This document shows positions 22,290 through 33,439 of a DNA stretch of 64,000 bases, piece after piece (within the stretch, counting starts at the first letter, position 1; the number at the start of each line of letters is the position of its first letter). The translations under genes were made by a program, and so were the position numbers. The notes beneath the pieces were generated by a model. The model did not search any database and was not told the DNA's origin. It was given only the letters and a program-made list of their open reading frames with translations. Origin of the DNA: Hyalella azteca (taxonomy: Eukaryota > Arthropoda > Malacostraca > Amphipoda > Hyalellidae); assembly GCF_000764305.2 (NCBI RefSeq), contig NW_025936295.1, positions 248,001 through 312,000 on the forward strand. Reading direction: 5' to 3'.

Positions 22290-23285
22290 ATTACGCATCA
22301 ACGGTCACCATAGCCGGTAACCTCAAGAGAGGCGGGAGACAACTATATGGCAGTGCCATGGAGCAGTGTCGACAGGCACATGGAGCAGTGCTACTAAGAC
22401 TGGCGAAACTTCAGAATGGGAGAACGACGACAGCTTCTGTTGTGTTCAGGTGCCATTAGAACCCCCGTTTCTCCAGATTTAACATATGACTTAAAATGGA
22501 GCAAAACGTGACATAAAAAAGGTGCAGTTTGAAGTAATTAAGGCATTTTGTACAAGGTTCATTTAAATTAAATTGAAGCTGTGAGCTGATTGCACAAATT
22601 ATACACGTACTTGGACGAGACTGGGTTTCGATCGATATCCTAAACATGTGAGCTGAAAATTTTATTCATCACTGTAGCCTAGCAACGATACATCACATCG
22701 CGTTTTTATATAACATCTCTTTCAGGGCAAACGAAAAATTTAATCGGAGGTGCTCGAAAAATCTGGCAATTTTGCTTGGTCGGTTGAACTTCCGAAAGCA
22801 ACAAGAATATTTTATACCAACTTTGTGCTTCATTAAAATTTGTTCATCGTTGGAAAATCGAACTTAACGCTAATATACACAACTCTTTTGAACTCATGAA
22901 TTTAAATTTTTATTTTTATTTTTTGAATTAAAAAGATAAGGGAAATTTTCGATTATGTGCCATTATACATACAGATAGATTTCAATGCCTTAATTTTACT
23001 GGGAACAAGATTTGCATTTATTGGGATTAGAGCGATTACAAATTATATTTCAGGCTTTTTAAATACTCCAAAATTCAGCAGCTTCTGCATCATTACCACA
23101 TTATGCTTTCAATCATTCAGTGCACTCGTGAAAGTTTTCACGCTGCTTACTTCCTGTAAGTTTTTACTTTTCACGCAAACTAAATTTATGACTTTCAATG
23201 CAAACATACTATCAACAGTTGGCTTGGTGCCAACTGTTGTATATTGTAACATTGTATTTTAATACCTGTATATCCTTGTATGTTA
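22290..23285. other. No gene supported
   Basis: A GC-richer patch at 22,280-22,450 and a plus-strand chance frame at 22,957-23,262 with hydrophobic composition but no recognisable domain. A small hairpin (AACAGTTGGC / GCCAACTGTT) lies at about 23,215-23,240. Confidence 0.4.
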
Positions 23286-23289
23286 TTAA

Positions 23290-23455
23290 TTCCTTGTAAT
23301 TCATATATTAATATCCATGTAATTATATTATTATTATATGTAATAATTATTATAATACATAATATTAATATAATTGTAATTAATTAAATAATTAAATAAT
23401 ACGTGTTAATTAATGTTAATTAATATATTATTTAAATAATTAATATCCAAAATTG
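23290..23455. repeat. AT-only low-complexity tract
   Basis: TTAATTAA, ATTATTATAT and TAATTAAATAAT words, many self-complementary, over about 165 bp with almost no G or C. Such tracts are typical replication-slippage or nuclear-matrix-like DNA; no specific function is claimed. Confidence 0.85.
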
Positions 23456-23545
23456 TATTGTAATACGTGTATATGCTTAGGCAGGCGCTCTGGTTCATAT
23501 TCAGAGCTTTGTTATAACTCGGGGTCCTCGCAGAGTCCATGGTGC

Positions 23546-23625
23546 GAGCTTGCACTGCTCAGTTGGTACAGCGTAGACTTCATACAATAAAATGTCGTGT
23601 CGACGTGTACCGTGGGGTTGCTTTC
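23546..23625 (+). pseudogene. tRNA-like relic or tRNA-derived SINE head
   Basis: CACTGCTCAGTTGGTACAGC resembles an A-box/D-arm (consensus TRGCNNAGTNGG). It is followed by an anticodon-loop-like GACTTCATA and a weak T-arm-like GTCGTGTCGACG. The CAT in the loop and the GGTCGTG-like junction recall elongator tRNA-Met. The acceptor stem does not pair and the B box is poor, so it is not a functional tRNA gene. Confidence 0.3.
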
Positions 23626-23685
23626 GCCTGTTCCACTTAATTGCAAGTACGTAAATGCATTACTGTCACCTATGTTAAGATAAAA

Positions 23686-23785
23686 CTTCACGCTCTTTAA
23701 ATAAACTTTCGTGAAAATTTCAACAACAAATTTCTTACGCTTGAATGTCACTCAGCAACTGATATGTTATTCGAATACTACCAAT
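23686..23785. repeat. Dispersed direct repeat, copy 2 (partner at 22,108)
   Basis: Same block order as copy 1, including CTTCACGCTCTTTAAATAAA and ATTCGAATACTAC, without the internal palindromic expansion. The two copies are about 1.6 kb apart in direct orientation. Confidence 0.85.
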
Positions 23786-23789
23786 GTAT

Positions 23790-26700
23790 TACAAATAAAA
23801 TTAATATGGCATTAACAAATTAAAATTTTGCTCGTTTTTTATACAAGTTTTTTTACATAAAAAATATCAAAAGTTTCATGATTATATGTATGTTGAATAC
23901 GAAGAAATTTATGTTTCATGGAAAAGTTTAGTTTTTGATAGTTTGAAATTGTCGTGTGAGTAACGCAGCTCACCAAGTTTTCGTCCATTCCTCATGTACT
24001 TCCCACATTACAAAACAAAAGAATTTCGATGCTTTTGAATGTGTTAGTGCTAGTCAAATCCTGTCTTACTAACCCCTAATACCGAGTCACGTTCTGACGA
24101 GCTATATATATATATATAAATAGTTTATTCAGATATAATATAAGTAGCTAATAGTTCAGGCGAATTGAAAGTTTATATTGATGATTTACTTTAAATAATA
24201 CTTCTTGAGACGTAGTTGGTACCTAAACGTAATATTAAAATTGCATTAGTTACCGAGATATTTTCTGTAGTCATTTAGATTATGTTGTTGATCACTTTGT
24301 AGTTAAAATTCATTTTTGAGAAGAAAATCAAATTCCAGACGTTGCCGTTTTCTGAGACGAAAGCACGTATAGGAAGTCACAAAATCCTGCGATTTTACAA
24401 AATCAAACCTCGTGATTTTCGATCATTTTTATCAAAGGAAGCTTGGCCATAAGTGCACGAACTTTATCCTCATTCTAAATAAAATTATCAATGAGATTCG
24501 TTAGATTTATTTTATTTTGTTTGCAAAGGTGAAAATATTGTTAATATGCTTTATCTATTATCCAAATTCATTTTTAACTAGTTTAACAAAAATATTTTAA
24601 GTGATTTACCGGCATACTTGCTGTAATTTGTAAAAAGTTTTTTACTCTCATCGTTCGATAATAGTCGATCTTTTATTCTGAGAATTTCAGCAGTATCGGC
24701 AAGAGTTTGATAAATGTCGATCACGATCGTATGATAATTAAAAAATGAAGACTGCAGGAACAGCACGATTTTTTCTTCTTCGGTCACTGACTTTGATGCG
24801 ATTAATTTGACGGGGAAAATTCAAGAGCGAGGTGCTAAAATATGCTTCTTACGTCGCTCACCTTTCGCCAAGATTTTCATTCGAAAGCGAAACATGCAGC
24901 GCTCTGACTAATACCTTCGAGACGAACTCACTCGTGTAGTAAGGACAGTTCACGGCGAAAGAATATTTATTAGAAATATTTCGCTCGAAAATTCCGATAT
25001 TTTTTGCCGTGCGATACAGAACAGTGGGCTGGATTTTCTATCCTTTGCTCTTCTTTCTGATTAACTCATTGGATAAACAATTCTAGTGAGAGTGAGCTAG
25101 AGAATATATACCTCAGTCTATAAGTTGAATTAAAGTTTTTGAAACTCAATAATTTACGATACGAAACAATAAGGTAAAATGAAAATCACACAATTTGACA
25201 TATATATGTCACGATTTTTATTTTCGACTGAAACTTTTTACAGAAATAAATGTCTAAAATTTTAGACATCGGAAGGAAAGAAGTTACATTAACTTCAAAT
25301 CCTTCAGAAAGTTATTAACTTAAATTAAATGCCTTGTATAAACTTAATTCCAACTAAGAAAGAATTAATACTTAGTTCTTCTCTAGACCAGAAAAATTTC
25401 TACAAGGAATTTTTCCGAAGCTTTTTCTTTTGGGCTCTAAACGAAGTTCAACCACAGAGTTTTTTAGAAATTAGAACGCATCCTATGTCCCTGCTTGAAG
25501 AATCAGTTTGTAAATTAAGTGCTGTTATTATAGTATTTACTTACCCAGTCAAAACTAGTGCACAATTTTTTGAAGAAGCTGATCTCAATTCGTAATATTT
25601 GAAAAACTCAATTCGTAATATTCGTATACATGAATTTGAAATGTTCCCTACTCATGATTCTTATGTGATGGAATATTATGTAATATTATGTCCTTTGACA
25701 TGTTCACCTTTCTGACTAAATACCGACTGATGTTTGGAGAAGTTAGTATTTACAACATAGATAATCAGAAATGTTATAAACTGTTTCTGGTAAATGAATT
25801 GATCTTGTGGAATGGACTTGTGCGTGTGCTTCTGTTAACATTATTCGACTTGAATGTTCGTAAACGTTCTATGTTGAACCTTTAGACTCAGTCATGTTCC
25901 TCTTAATGAGAGCAGTTCAGCATGAGCTTCAAGATGCATCCACACCCCTGCCCCCGCTCCTCAAGACCACATGCGAAAACGTGAGGTAATAACTGCCTAA
26001 ATAAAACAAGAATACATAGTTAAATGTTAGTTACGTTTACCGTAGACTTTCACGAGTTTGCAGTAATTTTCTTTACAGTTTCTTCATAACAGTAACCCAG
26101 TTTTCCTTACAGTTTCTTCATAACAGTAATTTCTTAAGTTTCATTATTTGTTTCAGGAAAAGACATGAACGCCAAGAAATAATGTGTTAGCTAAGTTTAA
26201 TGTAATATGTTTCATGTTGAATGGTATATTTAATGTTGAATGGTATGTTCATGCTAAGCATTGAATGCTTAATCGCAACGTTCTTTGAGGTGTGTTGATA
26301 TTTTGGTAAGCAATTAGTTCTTGTGTTCAAAAAAGCGAGATTTCAACGGCAAGGTAGCGGAGGGGGAATCATATTCTGGTGTATATATTGTGGTCACTGA
26401 TGGCTTTTCAGGCAAGGCCCACCAATCTCAAGCGAGACATCAGACGATTTCTGTACCTAAACCACTGCATTTACTTTACGTCAAACCGTTACTCTCAAAC
26501 CGGCGCGGAACGTTTAATCCACTTCACGGTTGAACCGTGTACTTTGATCACAACGTATACTTAGACCGCTAAGTGTACTTTGACCGCTACGTGTATTTAG
26601 GCCGCTAAGTGTACTGAACTAGTTTTGATAGTACGGCTTCTGAGTTTCACACATAAAATCACAGACAAAAAAAACGAAACCAAAATATGAATCGTTGACG

Positions 26701-27181
26701 TTCAAAAGTGGTTATTAGAGTTCTCAACAAATGCATGATAATTTTTATATCTATTTTTCTAAGGAGGTGGTAACATACGTTGTACATGGGCTCTAACATG
26801 CAGTAACTTGAAGCAGACCGCGCTACAAGTTTCTGATGGATGTTCAATTAAATTATCTATTATCTAAATTTAATTTATTCAATTATCTAAACGTTCAATT
26901 AAACAGAGCCAACGCGATTGACTGCCTAGGGTATAAATCCCATCATTCAACGTGTTTTCATGTTTTAAAATTATTTAATTGGTGGGATTATTTTCTTAAA
27001 TTAATAAATGCAAAGATACGAATGAAGTATTTCGGTAATAACTTTAATATTATTCAACAATAGTTGTGAGTTCAAATGCTGTCTAGACGTATAAAATTTC
27101 AGGTTAACTTAGAACCCAAGCTATTAACTTCGAGCTTAGAGATTATCCAAAACCTAAAACTGCAAGGATTTACTTTAAACG
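23790..27181. other. No gene supported; minor repeats only
   Basis: Includes a short TA dinucleotide run near 24,103-24,118. A duplicated TTACAGTTTCTTCATAACAG lies at about 26,075-26,130. Three to four copies of CCGCTAAGTGTACTTTGA-like words occur at 26,538-26,612. Chance frames at 25,329-25,595 and 26,321-26,564 have no recognisable domain. Confidence 0.45.
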
Positions 27182-27670
27182 GTAAAATTGCTGCACAAAT
27201 TTCGTGAGTGTCGTTTCTGAAATAAAATCAGTATGAATAAATTATTTAATTCATCTTCAAAATTCCCACAAACATAGAAATTTATTCACTTTAAAACGAT
27301 AGAAATTCTGTTTGAATTTCAAGACCGTCAGTTCTGCCGTTTCTAAAATAGAATTATTATAAATTCCCTATTAAATTTATCTTGAAAATTCAAACAAATG
27401 TAAAAATTTATTCAGTTTAAAACGACAGAAACTCTGTTTAAATTTCATGAGCGTCAGTTCAACCAAATCAGAATTTGTAAAAAAAAAAAATTTTTCGTGC
27501 GCCACTTGAAAATTCCTCCAAATCTAGAAATTTATCAACTTTAAAAGGGCAGAAATGATGTTCAAATTTCATGTTTCAGTTCAGTCTTTCTCTGAAATTA
27601 ATTTAGAATAAAAACCTTTGAAAATTCAACTCAAAAATTTCTCATACATAGAAATGTATTCACTTATAAA
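27182..27670 (-). repeat. Approx. 120-bp satellite, array 1 (4 degenerate copies)
   Basis: Each unit carries CATAGAAATTTATTCACTTT, AAAACGAYAGAAAYTCTGTTT, AATTTCATGAGCGTCAGTTC and GCCGTTTCTAAAATAGAATT. These blocks are the reverse complement of the units at 62,398-63,260, showing one satellite family in two arrays about 35 kb apart and in opposite orientation. Copies here are more diverged and flanked by partial units. Confidence 0.8.
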
Positions 27671-28983
27671 TAATATAGATAATAAATTTTCATATAGTTC
27701 AAGTTGGCAGCTTTGCAGTATAGTTTTAAGTTCTTTCCAAACCAACATTTTTTTCTATTCTCATGCTAACAATCTGACAACTAACTTCATATCTAACTAT
27801 AAAAGTGTCGAAAGTCGCTCGCAAACACTCGAAAAGACATTCTTCAGCTCTTGCACGGTATGGTCTCAAGAATTTGCACGAAACAAAAATGCTTCCGTAA
27901 GCTCTTTTCTTCTCACCTAAGCCACTAAGCGCTTTTATCAGTTCTCGCTTGACTGAATGTCGATTCTCTGAAGTCATATTCAAGAGTTAGTTCAGTCAGT
28001 TGAACTTATGAGCAACACATCAGAGCATTCGTCTCTCCCAAGTATATATCAGATTTTCCCACTTCCAGATAGTCTCTACGTCAATCATTGTACCGTCAAT
28101 TTAAGTTTGCGTGCATCTGAAGTAAAATGCGTCTTCTCTCTCATTTTTTCGATTTGTTGTAGGATATTTGTCGAAAAATTTCGAAATTTAAAACTAAATA
28201 TCAATAACTTCATATATATTAGGGAAGGTAAAAAGGAAAATAAAATATTTTCAGAGCTCATTGATGGCCACGCAAAATAGCACGAATGAGAAATTTAATT
28301 GAGTGAAATGAAGGTTCAATCATTTTTTCCCTGAGGAAATCAATATGTCGAAGCCTATAAAGGACATGGCATGGTTGGAAGCGCATTTCATCGCGAAATG
28401 ATCCTCAATGACAATGTCGCCTGTAAATAATATTTCACAAATGCTAAAGATATTCGTTGAATAATTTAATCAAATACAATCGCCCTAATATCATCAGTTG
28501 ATTTAAATAAATTTTTAGTATTATTTTACAATAGTTTCATTTAAGCCTCAAATGAAGGACAAAAGAAAGTTTTTTATTTTAATTATCGACGTTATTTCAA
28601 AGATGCGTTGTACACATATGATTTGCATGTTAAGATATTACTGAGATTTCATGAATGATAATTATACTGACTCACGGAGATATAAAAACTTCTGGATTAT
28701 TTCTGGATAATTCTGGATTATTTGGGCGATAAAAATAGAAATATTGCTGAATTCCATGAGTCAGAAAACGAAAAATAACGGGAAGATTGGGATACTCGCC
28801 GGCATTGTGGTGGGCTTTTCAGTTCATCAGCTATACGGGCTGCTTCACTTGTGGCCAAGAGAAAAATTTTAGGAACGCTTCATTTGATTGAATTTGAATT
28901 GATTTCAAATCTGCTTCATTTGATTGAATTAAGGATTCAAGGACATTGAATCCTTTAGATGAAATTTATATTATATTTATATT
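27671..28983. other. No feature seen
   Basis: Overlapping plus and minus chance frames at 27,618-28,280. No supported gene or repeat. Confidence 0.45.
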
Positions 28984-29167
28984 ATAGTGATTATATAATA
29001 GTTTTATAAGAGTAATATCCGGGGCAACCTAGGGGAACATACTTTATTGAGAGTTGGTTGCATTGGTTGCTAGAAAAAAAGGCTCCCAGTAGAAATACGT
29101 GCAGTAAAGTATGTTCCCCTAGGTTGCCCTGGATATAACTGTTATGAAACTATTATATAATCACTAT
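28984..29167. mobile_element. 184-bp fold-back element with about 63-bp inverted arms
   Basis: The left arm ATAGTGATTATATAATAGTT ... CCGGGGCAACCTAGGGGAAC ATACTTTA is inverted at the right end (TAAAGTATGTTCCCCTAGG ... AACTATTATATAATCACTAT). The arms differ at only a few positions and enclose a loop of about 60 bp. This is the structure of a miniature inverted-repeat transposon or fold-back. No unambiguous target duplication was seen (possibly TA). No coding sequence. Confidence 0.9.
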
Positions 29168-31100
29168 GAATGACTCATGGACACTGAAGCGACTGAAAAT
29201 TAGGTTCCATTATCTGAAGTTAATCTTTTACAAAGTCAAAGGCTACAAATTATAAATGTAGAATAATATTTTTTTTTAATTCACGCCTCCTTCCCAACTC
29301 GCTCTAACAATAATAGATCAGGTTGATGAACAATTTCTTTGTTAGAGATAGGAGCTATAATATTTAATTCTGAGAGCATCTGAGATATGATTTTGGTTAC
29401 ATTATTTTTTTCATTTCGGAAAAATTAGCTGTACGTTATGAGACGTTATTACACGGAAGATTTCTCAACTTTTAAAGTGAATATTGATAAATCAACCAAA
29501 TTTGCCATCAATGATGTATCACACAATTTGCACGCCAATGTTGTTCCGCTTGCAGAATCCGAAAAAGAAAATAAAATCTCTTACCACATCCTGCTTCCTT
29601 GGGGAATTGCACGGGAGCATTAGGAATTTCGGGTTCAATGAGAAAACGTACGCAACAACCTTTACAGCTGATCATTAAAACTTGCTATAAATGTCTCTTT
29701 TACCGTTAAAACTTACGCACCAGCTTGACTCACGAATGATAATTATGCGTCATTAACATCTAGTTGTTGTTCAGACTAGCATAAAGAACTTTAATCATGT
29801 AGCCTCTAACTATACATCGTTGCTTAATTAACGCGTAATTCATTTCTGTTTCCTCACATGTTATTTAAAATGATGAGTCATGGATATGTCCATTCATTTC
29901 CAGCGCAAGGTAATCTAGTTACTATTGGATAATCCGTGGTAACTTCGAACTATTAGAGGATGTTCGATGGAATCAAATCTGGCTTCTCAAAATTCCTTTT
30001 GTATTTTTCTGACGGTTGGGCACATGCCGAATACGGCAAAATTTAATTAAGAAATTCAAACGGGGAATAAATAACTGGTGGGTAAAAATATATTGCGTTT
30101 TCATATGGTTTACCAGCAAGGAATTTCTCAATACATCGCGAAACATCAAAGCTCGGCAAATGGATTCATTCAAAGGTATCGTTTTCAAGATAGAAATTCA
30201 TATTTTAAAAACAATTTTTTTGCAGCTTGAAAGTAGAAAGGTTGTTTGCGTCATCTTTGTAAATAAATATAAATATATCAGAAAACATGTTTGAGTCCAA
30301 AAAGAACAACAAAATAATGACCAGCCCATAATAATACGATTTTTGGATTGCATTGTAGTGGTAAGCATGCTTCTGTACATTTTTTTCTCGATTTTTTATT
30401 TAGGATTTTTAATCCTAATAAATTAGTAGGTTAGATCAGGAGAATGGGCATTCCAAATGTTCATTGATGTCAGTTAACTTCTATAAGGTTTGTATTTTTC
30501 AGTGACTTCATTTAAGGTTTATTAATTTTTTTCAAGGTTTGCCCGTTTTGCGTTTTCTTCTGTGCATATATTTTCTTATGTTTTGTATATATTGTTGCTT
30601 GCGTATTAGTTTGTGTGTTTTCTATTGATCCGAGAAGAATTGTCTTTTATTAATTTTAGTTTGACTATTTCTTACCAGGAGCCTGGATCTTGATTTCGGA
30701 GCAGTAAAGTGTTTTTAATGCTGTTAAATCATCATCCGAATATACGCAAGACTAAGTGACACTTTGCCATTCCGTAAGTGAAGTGGCCATTGGCCAACAT
30801 AAAAATATGAAAGAGAGATTCTTTAAAAATAAATATTTTGAACAATACATACATACGAAATTGTTCTCATTCGTGCACTACCTCTTTTGCTTCAATGTGC
30901 ACTGGTCAGCATCTGATTGTAACGCTTTAACGGAGGAAGCAAACATAATAACCTTCTGGGAAAAATTTGTAAGTAGGCCGGAACAGAAGTAATTTTTATA
31001 AGTAGGTAAACCATTCCTAATCCAAGAAATCGTTCCAAATAATTGTAAATTCATACCTATTTTGAATCTGGAGTAATTCACACCAAACTTACCCTAAGAT
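29168..31100. other. No feature seen
   Basis: Unique AT-rich DNA with mutually overlapping chance frames (29,438-29,678; 29,973-30,380; 30,756-31,081). Confidence 0.5.
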
Positions 31101-31310
31101 AAGTGACGAAATATACAACTATAGTGCAGTAAGTAATGCGATGTACAGCTCAAGTGAGGTAAGTAATGTAAGGCACAGCTCAAGTAAGATAAGTAATGCG
31201 ATGTACAGCTCAAGTTAGGTAAGTAATGTAAGGCACAGTTAAAGTAAGATAAGTAATCCGATGTACAGCTCAAGTGAGGTAAGTAATATATGGTTCAGCT
31301 CACTTCTCCT
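31101..31310. repeat. 30-bp minisatellite with 60-bp A/B higher-order unit
   Basis: Seven monomers begin exactly every 30 bp from 31,101. From 31,131 two types alternate: type A (AAGTAATGCGATGTACAGCT then CAAGTGAGGT) and type B (AAGTAATGTAAGGCACAGCT then CAAGTAAGAT). The A-to-B junction reads AGGTAAGT, a consensus 5' splice site; the B-to-A junction reads AGATAAG, a consensus GATA-factor site. The strict register implies duplication of an AB dimer. Confidence 0.95.
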
Positions 31311-31419
31311 CCATCTGCAAACAGTCGTCGTTGCACCATGTTTGTCGTCGTAGATTTTTGCAGTCAAAATTACGGCAGAGCGAGTGTGTTGTTGGGTCAG
31401 TAATCCCTAGACGGGTTCT

Positions 31420-31795
31420 CTGCAAGAGAAATATCTTCTGTCAAGCCTGCAGCCTTATCGAAGCAGCCTATTTTTATATATTTTTTATCTATTATATATT
31501 GTATATTATATATTTGATCTATATATATTATATATTATATTATATCCTATTTTTTTCTATTTTGCAGCCTTATGTTCCGGCCCACAGTATTTCTCTGCAG
31601 GATAAATATCTTCTGCCAAGCCTGCAGCCTTATCAGGGCAGCCTATTTTTATCTATTTTTGATCTATTATATATTATATATTTGATCTATTATATTATAT
31701 ATTATATTATATCCTATTTTTTTCTATTTTGCAGCCTTATGTTCCGGCCCACAGTATTTCTCTGCAGGATAAATACCTTCTGTCAAGCCTGCACG
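31420..31795. repeat. Tandem duplication, 167-175-bp unit, containing TA-rich tracts and acceptor-like sites
   Basis: CTTCTGYCAAGCCTGCAGCC, a (TAT)-rich run and CCTATTTTTTTCTATTTTGCAG followed by CCTTATGTTCCGGCCCACAG recur, with the GCAG at 31,567 and again at 31,734. Each copy ends in a textbook pyrimidine tract plus CAG. The 170-codon frame across this region (31,331-31,843) is the longest in the window, but successive repeat copies are read in different frames, so it is not a protein. Confidence 0.93.
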
Positions 31796-31799
31796 AAGC

Positions 31800-32477
31800 G
31801 TACCTCGCTCGCTACAAATAAACGAAGTGTAAATGCTTGCTAACTCACGCAGTGAAGTAGGAACCAAGTAACCGCATGAAAGATAAAGGGTTTTCACTTT
31901 TTCATCTCGGGAGGATCTTTATGAGGATTTGTATTAATTTTCTTGGTGTGTGTTTTGCATGTCGGCTGACACACAGAATGTTGAGTTCCTTGGTATAATT
32001 TATGTGCGAGTGATTGAATGGGTCATCTACTGTAATATCCAATGGTGAATGATTTATTCATCATGAGTTATTACATGATTTTCAGTAAAGTATGTATTGA
32101 ATTTTGGCTGCATTTAGTCATACAAATTTTCAAATATGAAAATGTTCCATAAGTTGAGAGAAATCCTGTAGATGAAGCAGAGAGCTTATGTATTTTTCAT
32201 GTTATTAACGGGTAGAATTTACAGAGAAGATGTAAAATTTAAATGCATGCACTAAAAAATTTTAAGAAAGAAGGCATTCGCTTGGAGGAACAATGCAAGG
32301 GTGCAATAAAAAGTTCTGGGAAAAAAGACATAACTGAAAATTTTCTAAAAATAATATTATGTCAACGCAATAGAACTATCCGGTACCATCGTGCAATAAC
32401 GTGTTTTTGCATAAAATTTTACTAATTAATGTTACAATTCCAGGCCACCATTTTCAAAGCGGCCATCGTTAAGCAAC
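31800..32477. other. No feature seen
   Basis: Unique DNA leading into the mariner relic. The 5' terminal inverted repeat of that element was not identified here. Confidence 0.4.
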
Positions 32478-33360
32478 ACGACATCTGCCAAAATCGAGGC
32501 TAGGTCAGACATTAAACTCATGAAAATAAAACTTGAGTGGAAGAGCAGCCAAATCCTTGACTACCTGGGACAAGCTTATGGTAACAGTGCCTCAAAGAAA
32601 TCAGTAACCTACAAAGTGATTAGTCGTCTCTGAAGAGGAAGAGATGAGACCTGAGATTATACCTAAACAGAGGCGGGCCTCTCACATCAGTTTGTGTGGA
32701 AAACATTGAGGCTGTTCGTGATCTCATTGAAAAAATTGGTCAAATAAACCACTGAATATGTAGATGATACACTCAACATCTTCGTATGCATCGCACACAC
32801 AATTCTGAATGGGCTTTGGGCTAAGCAAGCACTCCGTTTAATTGGTTCCCAGGCTGTTGCGCCCAGATCAGCAGGAGTCAAGGGCAGATCTTTAAGTAGA
32901 AATTTTGAAGAAGTGAGATGAGAGCCATGAACTTTTTCTTATGTCGAATTATGTCCTGAGATGAAACAGGACTCTTCCAGTTTGACCTCGAAGAGGGAAG
33001 TGGACCAGTCGAAGAAAAATCTGAGCGCTCAAATGACCATCGTTTTCTTGTATCCAGAATGGATATTGTTAGTTTATTTCCTCGGGAATAAGAAAACTAT
33101 TACAGCTGTTTATTATAGATGGTTAAAAAAAGTATTTAAGAATATTGCAGAAAACATCCCCAGTAACAGCAACAGCGCTTGATCTTCCACCACGACAATG
33201 CAACTGCGCATGTGCTACCAGAATTTCGATGGGAAATCATACGACATTTACTTTACAGCAACGTCTCCTCTGACGTCATTTAATTTTCCCGTCTGTACGA
33301 TTCATTGAAAAGTGCACAGTTAGCCTCTGTTGAAGCAGTAAAAGGACCTTCCATGAGCCG
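32478..33360 (+). pseudogene. Dead mariner-family transposase
   Basis: Conceptual translation in shifting frames gives mariner transposase landmarks in the right order. These are an N-terminal helix-turn-helix-like part with AYGNSASKKSVTYK and ISRL (near 32,574); ENIEAVRDLIEK (from 32,699); VPRLLRPDQQESR (near 32,850); the first catalytic Asp in DET-LFQFD (32,960); and the second in FHHDNATAH (Asp codon 33,194-33,196). The degraded C-terminal part, where families carry YSPDLAPSDF, is represented by LYSNVSSDVI. Several frameshifts and stops interrupt every segment, so it is inactive. Intact mariner transposases are about 340-350 residues, and the relic spans about the same length. The intact family cuts and pastes DNA at TA targets. 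Terminal repeats were not located. Confidence 0.9.
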
Positions 33361-33439
33361 CAGTAAGCAGTAAAAAGACCTTCCATAAAATATATAAAAA
33401 AAATTTAAACATTTCTTAATATATAATTTTTTCTCAAAA

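Noticed and set aside
23546..23625. Functional tRNA-Met gene
   Set aside because: No pairing acceptor stem, poor B box and irregular spacing; kept only as a tRNA-like relic.
31331..31843. 170-codon plus-strand frame, the longest in the window, with Tyr/Ile/Leu-rich membrane-like stretches
   Set aside because: It runs across a 167-175-bp tandem duplication. Equivalent sequences in successive copies are read in different frames, and the hydrophobic stretches are TAT-repeat translations.
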